From contig JAHDID010000011.1 of the NCBI GenBank assembly GCA_020630975.1, forward strand, positions 62,001 to 126,000: 64,000 bases of DNA, given 5' to 3'. The stretch is from Verrucomicrobiota bacterium. GTDB lineage: Bacteria; Verrucomicrobiota; Verrucomicrobiia; Verrucomicrobiales; DEV007. This document shows positions 19,305 through 29,195 of this stretch, one piece after another. The notes beneath the pieces are model-generated. The model was not told the origin of the DNA, did not search any database, and was given only the letters and a program-made list of their open reading frames with translations. Numbering within the stretch: the first letter of the stretch is position 1; each line of letters begins with the position of its first letter. The translations under genes and the position numbers were made by a program.

Positions 19305-20630
19305 ATGAACTTTCAATGTCCCACATGCAGCATCACGCTCCAGGCAGAGCCCGAATTCGCTGGCAAAGCGGTGAAGTGCCCCTCGTGTAGCACTCGGATC
19401 GAAATCCCTGAAGATTTTGGCCAGTTCGTAGCCGAGGAGCAGAATGCTGCCGACGGTTTTGAGGGCGATCCAGGTCTCCCAGAGCTGAACCTCAGCACCA
19501 AACATGGTGCCCACCCTGCAAGCGTCAGCCTATGGATCGGTCTACTGATCGGCATCGGCTTCACGGCGTTCGTCTATTTTGTGATGATGATCCTGCCACA
19601 AACAGCGATGGAGGACGGAACATCCGTCAGACCATGGATCGCTCAGTTTTTCCTCGAGCGTGGCTGGCCTCAGTATGCCTCTACTTTCCTGACTGGCTGG
19701 TGTATCGGTATCTTGGTGCTGAAAGCACTGAACATCCAGAAACAGCGCCGCGCGATGCTTATCCAAGCCCTGCCAGACAGCATCTCTCAAGAGGTGAACG
19801 TGCACAATCTTAAGGAGTTCCACGACAACCTTCTCAACTTCCCAACCAAGCTGCGTAACACCTACATGGTGAACCGTATCCGCAAGGCTCTGGAATATTT
19901 TTACATCCGTCAGAACAACCCAGAGACAGCTCAGATGGTCAATTCTCTGTCGGACATCGATAACAATAAGGTGATCGGTAGCTACGCAATGGTGAAGGTT
20001 TTCCTCTGGGCCGTGCCGATTATGGGCTTTATTGGTACAGTTCTAGGTATCGGTGCAGCGATCGGTAAATTCGGCGACGTCCTCGGTGGTGGCGGCGGCG
20101 ACGGCGACATCATGTCCGCGCTGACTCCAGTTCTCGGCTCGATGGGTATGGCGTTCGATACGACCCTTCTAGCTCTTGTTTTCTCAATCATCCTCGCTTT
20201 CCCAGCCAGTGCTCTGCAAGGTCAGGAGGAAGACGTGGTAACCGAGGTCGATGACTACTGCATCGACAATTTCCTCAAGCGTCTCGACGATGGCGGTGCT
20301 GGCAAGGCTCAGTTCGACGGCGATGCCGACTTCCTACGCTCGATCGGCGAGAGCATCGCCAGCAGCAACAAGGATGTGATGGAGCGCTTCGAAGGGGCTC
20401 AAAAGACCATGTCGACCAACCTCAAGGACCAGACCGAAAGCGCTGCCAAGATCGCTGAGGCTGTCGAGAAGCAGATCGTCAATATCGAGACACGCGCCAA
20501 GAACTTCGAGACCTCTCTCGACAAAGGTTACTTCGAGAACATTTCCAACGGCATCAACAACCTGAACCAAGTCCTGCGTGACCTGAATGGTAAGCAAGTC
20601 GTGGTGAAGAAGAAGTGGTTCGGCAAGTAA
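19305..20630 (+). CDS. MotA/TolQ/ExbB proton-channel family protein with N-terminal zinc ribbon
   Basis: CPTC-x(17)-CPSC N-terminus; PIMGFIGTVLGIGAAIGKFGDVLGG; LGSMGMAFDTTLLALVFSIILAFP. Confidence 0.85.
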   Translation: MNFQCPTCSITLQAEPEFAGKAVKCPSCSTRIEIPEDFGQFVAEEQNAADGFEGDPGLPELNLSTKHGAHPASVSLWIGLLIGIGFTAFVYFVMMILPQTAMEDGTSVRPWIAQFFLERGWPQYASTFLTGWCIGILVLKALNIQKQRRAMLIQALPDSISQEVNVHNLKEFHDNLLNFPTKLRNTYMVNRIRKALEYFYIRQNNPETAQMVNSLSDIDNNKVIGSYAMVKVFLWAVPIMGFIGTVLGIGAAIGKFGDVLGGGGGDGDIMSALTPVLGSMGMAFDTTLLALVFSIILAFPASALQGQEEDVVTEVDDYCIDNFLKRLDDGGAGKAQFDGDADFLRSIGESIASSNKDVMERFEGAQKTMSTNLKDQTESAAKIAEAVEKQIVNIETRAKNFETSLDKGYFENISNGINNLNQVLRDLNGKQVVVKKKWFGK

Positions 20631-20718
20631 ATCCCCAGCCAGCCAGTAGACGAAAAAGGGAGCGTGAATGCGCTCCTGCGTCACAAACTATGGGCTAACG
20701 AGCAACACAAGGTAGAAT

Positions 20719-21564
20719 ATGGCAAAACGCAGAGATCCCGGGATGGCGGTGAACTTGTTCCCCTTCCTCAGTGTGCTCGTCTCCATCATCGGCTGTCTGA
20801 CCCTGATCATCGTTGTTATTAACGTCGATCAGATGGACAAGGCCAAAGATGGCCAGACCGACGAGGAGCTGGAGCGTGCGGAAGAGTGGAAAGAGCTGAA
20901 AGAGGAACAAGAACAAAAGCGAGAGGAAATCGAAAAACTCAAAACGGAGGTAGCTGATAACCTCGAAGAAAATCGCGACACTATTGCGAAGCGCGAAAAA
21001 CTGCGAATGCTCAAATCAACTCTGAAAAACAAGGATGAGATCGAAGAGACCCTCGACAAATTGATTGAAGAGCACAACAAGCTAACACGCTCCGAAAAAG
21101 ACTTGGATAAACAGCATCCAGAAATTCTTGAGGAAATCAGAAAAGTAGAAGCCGAAATCGCTAAACTTGATCTTGATCCAGACCCACCAAAGCTACGGAT
21201 CTCTCCTACAGGATCAGGAATTGGACTTACCTCACGCTTTATCGAAGCCACAGGAAATGGCCTTTACTACCATCACAGTCTTACCGAAGACCCTTTACCA
21301 ATCGCTGGAGGCAATGCCTTAGCTACCGACGAAGTTTTCCAAAATGTTCTTAAAGATGTAGGTAGCAAGGCTACTTATCGGTTGATTTTCTTAGTGAGAG
21401 GCGACTCAACCAAAGTCGTAGCTGCCGCCCAAAAACAGATTGATAATTTCAACGACCGGTATCGAGATAGATCAGGCTTCTATCCAATTACGCCTGGAAA
21501 AATGCCCCTTCTTAGCAAGGGCAAAGTCGACCTATCACCATTCCGCGCTTCATTTGCGAAATAG
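20719..21564 (+). CDS. Single-TM, coiled-coil ExbD/MotB-like partner protein 1
   Basis: MAVNLFPFLSVLVSIIGCLTLIIVVINVDQ TM near N-terminus followed by a long charged coiled coil; adjacent to the ExbB-like gene. Confidence 0.6.
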   Translation: MAKRRDPGMAVNLFPFLSVLVSIIGCLTLIIVVINVDQMDKAKDGQTDEELERAEEWKELKEEQEQKREEIEKLKTEVADNLEENRDTIAKREKLRMLKSTLKNKDEIEETLDKLIEEHNKLTRSEKDLDKQHPEILEEIRKVEAEIAKLDLDPDPPKLRISPTGSGIGLTSRFIEATGNGLYYHHSLTEDPLPIAGGNALATDEVFQNVLKDVGSKATYRLIFLVRGDSTKVVAAAQKQIDNFNDRYRDRSGFYPITPGKMPLLSKGKVDLSPFRASFAK

Positions 21565-21606
21565 CATTATTCCACTCCTCCCAAAACTTAAACCACTTTT
21601 TGTAAA

Positions 21607-23346
21607 ATGGCCAAACGAGCAAAAGTAGAAGAAGAACGCAGCATGGACTCGCTGCTCGATGCGATGACCAATGTGGTCGGTATCCTTCTACTCATCCTAA
21701 CTGTCGTCAGTCTCGGTATCACTACCGAGGTGAAAAAGATGATCGAGAACATGCCCGACATCAGCCAGGAAGAATTGGAGGATATGCGGGAAAGCCACAA
21801 AAAGACTTTGGCAAACCTTGAAGACATCCGAACGACACGAGATGATGTCGTAAAAAATACAATCACCCCTGAGCAAGAAGTCCAACTGGCCGCCGATCTG
21901 AAAAAATTCGAAGAGGAAAATAGTGACCTTGCCACTTTAGCCGACACAATTGCATCCTGGAAACAGAAGGTCGATGCAGTCAAACCCGTTGAAGCCGAAA
22001 AGCAGGAGAGAAACAAAGCAGAACTAAAACGCCTTAGAGAACTAGAAGCTATACTCGCCAACAAGGACCCCATAATACAACCCGAGCCACATGAGCTAAA
22101 AATGCCTAACCCGCGATCAGCGAAGGGAAAAACAAAAGTTTATTACGTAGCAGTCAAACACAACAAAGTCTACTCAATAGGAGAGCCATATGCTATGGTA
22201 GAAAGGATAGGCTTAGATTTAGACCGCGACTATGAAAAAGTAGCTTACGACGCAGGGGAACTTGGAGACTACTCATTTACTCTCAAAACCCCTAAAACAT
22301 ACCTAAACGATAAGAAGGAGCGAAAGATACTAGAGTACAAAGTCGACTTTTCAGCTAAATCACCTCGAATTCAAGAGCAGCTAGATTATATGAAACCACC
22401 AATCTTTAAGTGGTGGTCTTTTAAAGACGGAAAAGATATATCCGAATCCAAGCCTGTTTTTGAATGGATTTTCGGAAAAACCGAAGAACAAATAGAAAGC
22501 AAGAGAGAGTGGAACTTAGTTAAACTAAGGCTTGATAAGAAGAAATTAGAAAATTATTTCAAAGAAAACTATCAGGGAAAAAACGATGTAAATTACCACC
22601 AGACAATTGCTAATGATCAAGTCTTCATTCATGTAACTGTAAATCCCGAAAAAGGCGTTCCTATTGATCAACTAAGACAACCAACCACCGAGTTTGCAAC
22701 ATTAGTCAAAGAAGCCGCCTCAGCACAGAACCGAGTGAATAGCTTAATTAAATACTACGTTGCGCCAGATAGCTTTGAGACCTATCTGGCAGCACGAGAG
22801 ATAACAGAAGCAGTTAAATTAGATGCGAGCTGGGAAATATGGAATTCAGCAAAACTTGAGAAGGATCAGTTGCGCCCTGTATTAGAACTAGAAAAGTGGG
22901 TATATGACCTCACTAAGCTCCCTGCTGAAGGCTATTCCAAAACTAGCAAAACAGCTGGTCCATTACTTGTGGATAACGCGACAAAGGCAGCCAACGATTT
23001 TAAATCACTTCCCGGGAACTTAAAAGTACCTGAGGATAACTTAGGTTATGAAAGTCCAGAAGCTTACAAGACCGCGTTAAGTAAAAAAAGAGAAGGATGG
23101 ATCAAAGGTTTTAGGTGGCACGTGGAAAACTTATACAAATCACCTTGGACGGCCCTCGAATCGGATGGTGCATCAGATGCAAAGGCGAGCATACGAATTG
23201 AGCAGGGTGTTCAACCACCCAAACTACTTTTCACACGAGTGTTTAACCCTTCAAATCCGCCAATGGCTCCAGACAGTAAGAAGAACGAAACCAAAAAGAA
23301 AGATGGAGAAGATAAACCACCCAAACCCGGCTTCACTCTCGACTAG
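21607..23346 (+). CDS. Single-TM, coiled-coil ExbD/MotB-like partner protein 2
   Basis: SMDSLLDAMTNVVGILLLILTVVSLGI (Asp placed as in ExbD-type TM) followed by coiled coil and a ~400-aa soluble domain. Confidence 0.6.
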   Translation: MAKRAKVEEERSMDSLLDAMTNVVGILLLILTVVSLGITTEVKKMIENMPDISQEELEDMRESHKKTLANLEDIRTTRDDVVKNTITPEQEVQLAADLKKFEEENSDLATLADTIASWKQKVDAVKPVEAEKQERNKAELKRLRELEAILANKDPIIQPEPHELKMPNPRSAKGKTKVYYVAVKHNKVYSIGEPYAMVERIGLDLDRDYEKVAYDAGELGDYSFTLKTPKTYLNDKKERKILEYKVDFSAKSPRIQEQLDYMKPPIFKWWSFKDGKDISESKPVFEWIFGKTEEQIESKREWNLVKLRLDKKKLENYFKENYQGKNDVNYHQTIANDQVFIHVTVNPEKGVPIDQLRQPTTEFATLVKEAASAQNRVNSLIKYYVAPDSFETYLAAREITEAVKLDASWEIWNSAKLEKDQLRPVLELEKWVYDLTKLPAEGYSKTSKTAGPLLVDNATKAANDFKSLPGNLKVPEDNLGYESPEAYKTALSKKREGWIKGFRWHVENLYKSPWTALESDGASDAKASIRIEQGVQPPKLLFTRVFNPSNPPMAPDSKKNETKKKDGEDKPPKPGFTLD

Positions 23347-23350
23347 ATCG

Positions 23351-23376
23351 TAGATTCGACTTCAGTCGAAATCATC
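23351..23376 (+). repeat. TAGATTCGACTT-AGTCGAA palindrome, copy 1
   Basis: TAGATTCGACTTCAGTCGAAATCATC; near-identical to 63725-63749. Confidence 0.85.
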
Positions 23377-23404
23377 AGGCTGGGCAATTCGCCCAGCCTT
23401 TTTT
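23377..23404 (+). terminator. Rho-independent terminator
   Basis: AGGCTGGGC-AATTC-GCCCAGCCT then TTTTTT; perfect stem, 30 bp after the stop of the 21607-23346 CDS. Confidence 0.92.
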
Positions 23405-23431
23405 GTTTCCACATACGTTCGCTCTAGCGCT

Positions 23432-24442
23432 CTAGCCTATCCCTCCCAGCACCGTCTTACCAATCGCTGTCCCGCTCTCTTGTAGCGTGTGCGCCTCGAT
23501 CAGACTCTCGACGGTCATCACCCCGAGATCCGTGGTCACCGTAGAGATTAGCTCCCCATCATCCAGCATCTGCGAGACTCGGTTCAGCAGCTCGCCCTGC
23601 ACAGCGATGTCCTCGGTCCCAAACATCGACCGAGCGAACATGAACTCCCAACTAAAGCTAAGCGCCTTCGGCTTGATAGAATTGATGTCGAAATCCTTCG
23701 GGTCGTCGATCAGCACGATGTGCCCACGAGGCTGGATCAGCTCGACGATACCGGAAAAATGCTGCTCGGTCTGCGTGAGTGCCGCCACGTAGCGTGGTGC
23801 AATGTCGTGCTCTCTTAGCTGCTCGACTAGCGATTCATGATGATTGATCACGATATCTGCACCCATCTTCTCCACCCACTCCACCGTCTCCGGTCGAGAA
23901 GCGGTAGCGATCACCTGTAGCCTCGTGAGCTTTTTCGCCAATTGGATCAAGATCGAGCCAACACCACCTGCACCACCGATGATCAAAATACTCTCCCCCG
24001 CACCGCCGCCCTCTTCCAGAGCCAGAGAATCAAACAACATCTCCCAAGCTGTAATCGCCGTCAGCGGAATACCAGCTGCCTCAGGGAAGCCCAGACTCTT
24101 TGGCTTTCGCCCAACGATCCGCTCATCCACAGCATGCAACTCCGCATTCGTCCCCGGTCGCGTCAGATCACCAGAGTAGAAAACCTCATCACCCACAGCA
24201 AATAACTCTACCTCACTACCGATCTCCTGCACGATCCCAGCAGCATCGTAACCCATGATGCGCGGCACACCGCCCTCTGGCTCAAAGCGGACTCTCACCT
24301 TGGTATCCACAGGATTCATCGACACACCGAGCACTTCGACCAACATATCACGCGATCCCAAAGTCGCTGCGGGAGCTTGAAACTCTGTCAAAATACCTGG
24401 CGTGGTGATAGATCCAGTCTGAGTGTAGCCAATCGCTTTCAT
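23432..24442 (-). CDS. Zinc-binding-alcohol-dehydrogenase/quinone-oxidoreductase-like (MDR) protein
   Basis: [72 protein letters not shown]. Confidence 0.9.
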   Translation of the reverse strand: MKAIGYTQTGSITTPGILTEFQAPAATLGSRDMLVEVLGVSMNPVDTKVRVRFEPEGGVPRIMGYDAAGIVQEIGSEVELFAVGDEVFYSGDLTRPGTNAELHAVDERIVGRKPKSLGFPEAAGIPLTAITAWEMLFDSLALEEGGGAGESILIIGGAGGVGSILIQLAKKLTRLQVIATASRPETVEWVEKMGADIVINHHESLVEQLREHDIAPRYVAALTQTEQHFSGIVELIQPRGHIVLIDDPKDFDINSIKPKALSFSWEFMFARSMFGTEDIAVQGELLNRVSQMLDDGELISTVTTDLGVMTVESLIEAHTLQESGTAIGKTVLGGIG

Positions 24443-24516
24443 ACCAGTTCAGTAAATCGAAAAAAAACGGATTTCAACAGTCCCATAAAAGACAAAAACG
24501 AGGTTTCACCTATACT

Positions 24517-26979
24517 TCACCTCTGCTCTAAGACGATACTATCCAAATACAAATTCACTCCAGCCTCGCAAGATATATAGTATCTCAACTTCTGTTTACC
24601 TAGGTGCTCGCTAGGTATCATTCCAGTCACATCCACCCAACTATCGGTCTTTAGATCGACACGACTGATGCGTCTAAACTCTTTCTTGCCACCATTCACC
24701 TCCCAGCCCAGCATCAGGTAGCCCTCGCATGCCTTAGATGCCTTGACCGATAACCTGACGAAGTTGGCTTTGGTCTCTTCAGCCACTTGATTGAGATCGA
24801 TCTGAAAAGAATGAAATGGCTTGGAACGCCCTGTCACACAGATATAGGCATATCCATTCCTCAACGCCAACAATGCGACAGGCCCCGCACCGCTAAGGAA
24901 TGCAGGCCGCTCTCCATCTGCAAAATCAAAAGTCTGCGACCACGACGCCTCCGTAGGCTCTGTCTGCGCTGCAGTGTCCTCCGCCCTAGCATCCCGCTGC
25001 ATGATCGGCTGCCACCGGCTCAGGACTTCTGCAGCAGGACCGATCTGGTCGAACTTTTGTCGAAAATCATAGGCGCTAGCATCAGCAAATGCAGGGTCCA
25101 TCACTCGGTTGCCAGACCAGCTATCATCCCTAGCCAAGACTGACTGCAGGCTCTGCGTGTGCCCACTAGGTAGATGGTGTGCCGTGCCTTTGTCTGCTCG
25201 ATACACGATAGTTGTGGGATCATCCGATCCGTCGTAAAACAGATTGTGTTTGATCACATTCACCACCTCCGCTGGCACTTCGATATCGACGCCATTGCCA
25301 TTCGGGCTTTTGCGCGCACTCATAATGGTCTTTTTGTCCATGCCCATGGCGATTGCCTCTTCCTCTGATTTCCACGATAGATCAGTAGGCAGGCTGCCGT
25401 CGGGGCGGACTGGCGACACGCCTGCCCACCGCAGACGGTCGTTCAAGGTACGCCGATCTTTGATTCGCTGTTTCAGTGCTAGGTAGAGATTCTTGCCATC
25501 GATAGTGGTCAATCCGCGGTCGACCTTTTCTTTATTGAGAGCTTGCTCGGAGATACTGAGTACCGACTTACCCGGATTGACGATGATGTTCTTCTCGATC
25601 GACCAATGGTAGAACCCAAACACATCCAGCGGCGTCTTACCCGCAGTATGGATCAGATTATTCTGAAACACCAAATCTGTACCACGCTCGGCTTTTACCG
25701 TTTTTTCGTAGCGAGAGTTGATAAATAAATTATTTCGAAACACGACATCAGAGATGCGATTTTCCATATCGATCTCGGCCCCTTTGATACCCCGATTGTT
25801 ATAAAACAAATTCCCCTCGATCACCGCTCCTGAGAATCGCACATCGAAGTGGATCGATGCCGCATTGAGCCCTAGATCATGGATGTAGTTCCCTGCTACT
25901 TTAGTGTTTCGCATGCTATTGCCATTGATCGATAGAGCCTCGACCTCGTAGCCCTGCTGATCGTCGGCATAGCGGCGTACGTGCGATACCTCGCAGTTGA
26001 GGATAGCATTGTTGGAGAAAAATTCGGTAGGAGTGCCGGCGTAGTTCGCATTCAGGCTGATACCCCGGCCATAGCCATTCTTTAGCCGACAGTTTCGGTA
26101 GGTCACATTGGAGCATTTCAGCGTCTCAAAGGCAGTGCCCATCCAACCATCGACATCGAGATTTTGCAGGACGATGCTATTGCAATTGACCAACTTACTG
26201 GCAGCACCGCCATAGACCATCAGCCCTCCGACGCGAGCCGGAGGCTTGGATGGGCCTAGATTACACATCACTATCCCATCGATGATCATGAACTGACAGC
26301 CGACTAACTCTAGAACCTGCTCGCGCTTGCCGATCGAAAAGCGCCCAGTGATCTCTCCACCCACAGGGCGGTAGCGGATCAACCAATTACCACCATTGGC
26401 ACGCGATACCTGATACACCCCAGTCCCCTGCAGAAACTCGGTATCACGATACTCATGCACTAGCACGGAACTGTCGTGATACAGCATGTGTGGATACTGT
26501 CCGACTCTCGCTTCGAAAAGCCCCTTGCCAGCAGGCTTCCAATTGATCTGCGCAGGGTCATCTCCTTTAAAAATGACATTCCCAGGCTCAGCGACCTTGA
26601 TCGTGACAGGGCGACGAGGCTCACCCTTCACCCCCTGAAAAACCAATGGCCGCCGATACACCCCAGCCTGCAGCACTAGGGTATCGCCAGCCTCGAGCTT
26701 AGGCAGAGCCCCGTCTCCCGGAGCATAGCGATAGGTCTTAGCCTGTACAAGTACCGCTGAAAACGCTAGTAATAAGCCAAGGCAAGTCGAGACAGACTGC
26801 ACCGCGCATCTTCGCCCCGAGAGGGCGGCAGTCACCGTAGATAGACACGTATAGGGCATGAGGCGACATTTGGCCAGTTTCGCCGTAAAATCTAGTCCGC
26901 TATCGAGACCGAATCTCTCAACAGGATCCCATCGAAAAGGCTCTCGGTAGCCGCAGCATGGCAAGAGCTGAAACCACAT
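24517..26979 (-). CDS. Right-handed parallel beta-helix (polysaccharide lyase-like) secreted protein; true start probably internal (MPYTCLSTV...)
   Basis: APGDGALPKLEAGDTLVLQAGVYRRPLVFQGVKGEPRRPVTIKV; repeated N-rich turns (VTYRNCRLKNGYG, VISNN-type strands); C-terminal jelly-roll-like region. Confidence 0.75.
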   Translation of the reverse strand: MWFQLLPCCGYREPFRWDPVERFGLDSGLDFTAKLAKCRLMPYTCLSTVTAALSGRRCAVQSVSTCLGLLLAFSAVLVQAKTYRYAPGDGALPKLEAGDTLVLQAGVYRRPLVFQGVKGEPRRPVTIKVAEPGNVIFKGDDPAQINWKPAGKGLFEARVGQYPHMLYHDSSVLVHEYRDTEFLQGTGVYQVSRANGGNWLIRYRPVGGEITGRFSIGKREQVLELVGCQFMIIDGIVMCNLGPSKPPARVGGLMVYGGAASKLVNCNSIVLQNLDVDGWMGTAFETLKCSNVTYRNCRLKNGYGRGISLNANYAGTPTEFFSNNAILNCEVSHVRRYADDQQGYEVEALSINGNSMRNTKVAGNYIHDLGLNAASIHFDVRFSGAVIEGNLFYNNRGIKGAEIDMENRISDVVFRNNLFINSRYEKTVKAERGTDLVFQNNLIHTAGKTPLDVFGFYHWSIEKNIIVNPGKSVLSISEQALNKEKVDRGLTTIDGKNLYLALKQRIKDRRTLNDRLRWAGVSPVRPDGSLPTDLSWKSEEEAIAMGMDKKTIMSARKSPNGNGVDIEVPAEVVNVIKHNLFYDGSDDPTTIVYRADKGTAHHLPSGHTQSLQSVLARDDSWSGNRVMDPAFADASAYDFRQKFDQIGPAAEVLSRWQPIMQRDARAEDTAAQTEPTEASWSQTFDFADGERPAFLSGAGPVALLALRNGYAYICVTGRSKPFHSFQIDLNQVAEETKANFVRLSVKASKACEGYLMLGWEVNGGKKEFRRISRVDLKTDSWVDVTGMIPSEHLGKQKLRYYISCEAGVNLYLDSIVLEQR

Positions 26980-27006
26980 CTAACATCTCACGCATAGTCT
27001 CGGACA

Positions 27007-28044
27007 TCAGCCACCGCTCTGGCCGATGATCTGCTTTCCGTCAAAGAAATAGACCTGGCGGCTGGCTACATCCACTTTCGCCTCAGACCATGTCTGGCCT
27101 CCATCAGCCGAATATCGAAACGACTTCGCATGCCCGACATTGCCGAGTAGTAGCCCGTTGCCTGCCGTAGTGACTCGAGGCAGATCAGATGTGGTAGTGG
27201 CGACTTGCCAAGCCAGCCCATCGGCCGAGCGAAAGATCTGCTTGGCCTTGCTCTTCCAGTGCGCCGCTGCCGCCCAAAAATGGCTACCATCGAAGACTCC
27301 ATCGTAGCCAAAGACTCCCTCTCCTTGTTTCAGATCATTCAGCTCGCTAGGCTCCCAGTCGATGCCATCGGTGCTGGTGCGGACACCGTGTTTATCCGTC
27401 ATCCAGACGAAACGGCCTGCGCCGAATAACAGTATCTGACGACGGGCACGATCCTCAGCCGGGATCAGCCTATGGTGTAGCCAGCTGCTGCCATCTTTGG
27501 TCACGCCGATCCGCTGCTCGCCGATGCAGACGAATACCCCATTCCCGAAAACCGTCTTGCGTACGTGGCCAGCGCCATCATTGCCCCAGATTTTAAAATC
27601 CGCTTCTGGTTTGACCGTTTCCCAGCTTTTGCCATCCGCCGAGCGCATGAATTCGCCTGCACTGGGCGCGAGGAACACCCCATTGCCAAATGCCACACTC
27701 ATCGCGCCTCGCGGAGCAGGTACGACTTCCCAATTTTGGCCATCCTCAGAGGTCACCACAGCCTTGGCATTCCCCGTAGCGACGAAGCGACCGTACCCGT
27801 AGGTGAGGCAGCGCAGCATATTGTTATTGGCATGGCTGAAGTCTTCCGTCACCGGTCCTCCTTTGAAGGCTTGCGTCCAGGTTTTACCATCGGTCGAGGT
27901 GAAGATGGTGCCATACTCTGCCTCGATCTTTTTGCCATCGCGCTCCGTATCGATGCCACCGACCGTTAAGAACAAGCCCTCCCCTGCGTAAACGGAAATC
28001 GTCGCGATACTGATGGCGGAGATAAGGGACAAAAAACGGCGCAT
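27007..28044 (-). CDS. Secreted BNR/sialidase-like beta-propeller protein
   Basis: Signal peptide (MRRFLSLISAISIATISVYA); repeated S-x-DG-x-x-W motifs (TSTDGKTWTQA, TSEDGQNWEVV, RSADGKSWETV, TKDGSSWLHH, SADGGQTWSEA). Confidence 0.75.
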   Translation of the reverse strand: MRRFLSLISAISIATISVYAGEGLFLTVGGIDTERDGKKIEAEYGTIFTSTDGKTWTQAFKGGPVTEDFSHANNNMLRCLTYGYGRFVATGNAKAVVTSEDGQNWEVVPAPRGAMSVAFGNGVFLAPSAGEFMRSADGKSWETVKPEADFKIWGNDGAGHVRKTVFGNGVFVCIGEQRIGVTKDGSSWLHHRLIPAEDRARRQILLFGAGRFVWMTDKHGVRTSTDGIDWEPSELNDLKQGEGVFGYDGVFDGSHFWAAAAHWKSKAKQIFRSADGLAWQVATTTSDLPRVTTAGNGLLLGNVGHAKSFRYSADGGQTWSEAKVDVASRQVYFFDGKQIIGQSGG

Positions 28045-28092
28045 GACCTCGCACTCTACCATAGGATGAGACCGATACCGCACTGTATGACC

Positions 28093-28866
28093 ATGAAAAG
28101 ACTGCTAGCCATATCCATCCTACTCTCCGCGACTGCTACTGTCGGCCTGAATGCCCAAACCAAAGGCGGACTAAAAAACGCTGAAGTGCGAGGCGGCTAC
28201 AGAGCGAACGTCATTTCTGCTCCAGATGAATTGGCTGCCTCATTTGAGAATCTAAAACCCAAGGCAATGCTCTATCAGCCAGTCGACTCAGACCGCGATA
28301 AGCTGCCACTAGTCATTTCCCTACATGGCTCCGGTGGTGGACGTAGAGACATCGAGAAACGCGGTAAGTGGATCGGCACCATCAGAGAGCTACAAAAGCC
28401 AGAAAACCAGTCACAACAGGCGATGCTGCTGACTCCCCAGAGCGATGGTACTTGGTCCCCGGCCTCGCTCGAAAAGATGCTCGGCTGGCTGCTCAGCGAG
28501 TACCCACAGATCGATGAGAATCGCATCTACTGCGTCGGCTACAGTATGGGTGGCAAAGGCACCTGGGAATGGGCGATGCACAAGCCCGATCGATTTGCAG
28601 CGATCATCCCCAAAGGATTCATCCCCGACCTGAGCAAAGCCGAAGCCATGGTCGATCTACCCATCTGGGCCATGGTAGGCGATCGAGACACCCGCGAGCG
28701 GGTAGAAGGCATCCCCGCCATGGCAAAGAAACTCAAGGATCTGGGATCTACGAAAGTAAAGATTACCGTCTTTCCCGGTGCCAATCATGCTAGTGCCACG
28801 AAAGAGATCAAACAACTAGAAGGCGTGTACGAATGGCTATTCAGCCACTCGAAAGACAAAAATTAG
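28093..28866 (+). CDS. Secreted phospholipase/carboxylesterase-like alpha/beta hydrolase
   Basis: PLVISLHGSGGGRRDIEKRGKW; YCVGYSMGGKGTWEWA; PIWAMVGDRDTRE; FPGANHASATKEI. Confidence 0.82.
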   Translation: MKRLLAISILLSATATVGLNAQTKGGLKNAEVRGGYRANVISAPDELAASFENLKPKAMLYQPVDSDRDKLPLVISLHGSGGGRRDIEKRGKWIGTIRELQKPENQSQQAMLLTPQSDGTWSPASLEKMLGWLLSEYPQIDENRIYCVGYSMGGKGTWEWAMHKPDRFAAIIPKGFIPDLSKAEAMVDLPIWAMVGDRDTRERVEGIPAMAKKLKDLGSTKVKITVFPGANHASATKEIKQLEGVYEWLFSHSKDKN

Positions 28867-29018
28867 CGAGCCGAAGGCTTCAGAAATAATCCATGACATC
28901 TATGTTCAATCCGTACAAATCCATGGAAAAATTTTCTGACTTTGCTATCAAGCATGGATTTAAAGGGATTAGCAAGATTTCCAAATTTGGCTCCAGAAAT
29001 CAAATTTCAAAATCAAAG
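28864..29018 (+). repeat. Stop-codon-anchored dispersed repeat, copy A
   Basis: TAGCGAGCCGAAGGCTTCAGAAATAATCC...TATGTTCAATCCGTACAAATCCATGG...AAATCAAATTTCAAAATC; matches copy B at 40813. Confidence 0.88.
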
Positions 29019-29195
29019 TCCCTAGCCGCTACGCCCTCTCCCTGAGTATAGCGACAGAGACTCCAGCCCAAGGAGTGGCGAGGTCTCGTCGCCAGGCTGC
29101 ATAAGACTCCAGCCATCAGGCATTATCTCTGCCTACCCAGCAACCGAGGCCATCAACGAAGGACCAACACCCTACCTATACAGCCCCCCACCCAC

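Noticed and set aside
19305-23346. ExbB/ExbD-like cassette considered as a Zorya defence system
   Set aside because: No OmpA-like ZorB C-terminus, no long ZorA tail and no ZorC/D/E helicase or nuclease nearby; kept only as an architectural parallel.
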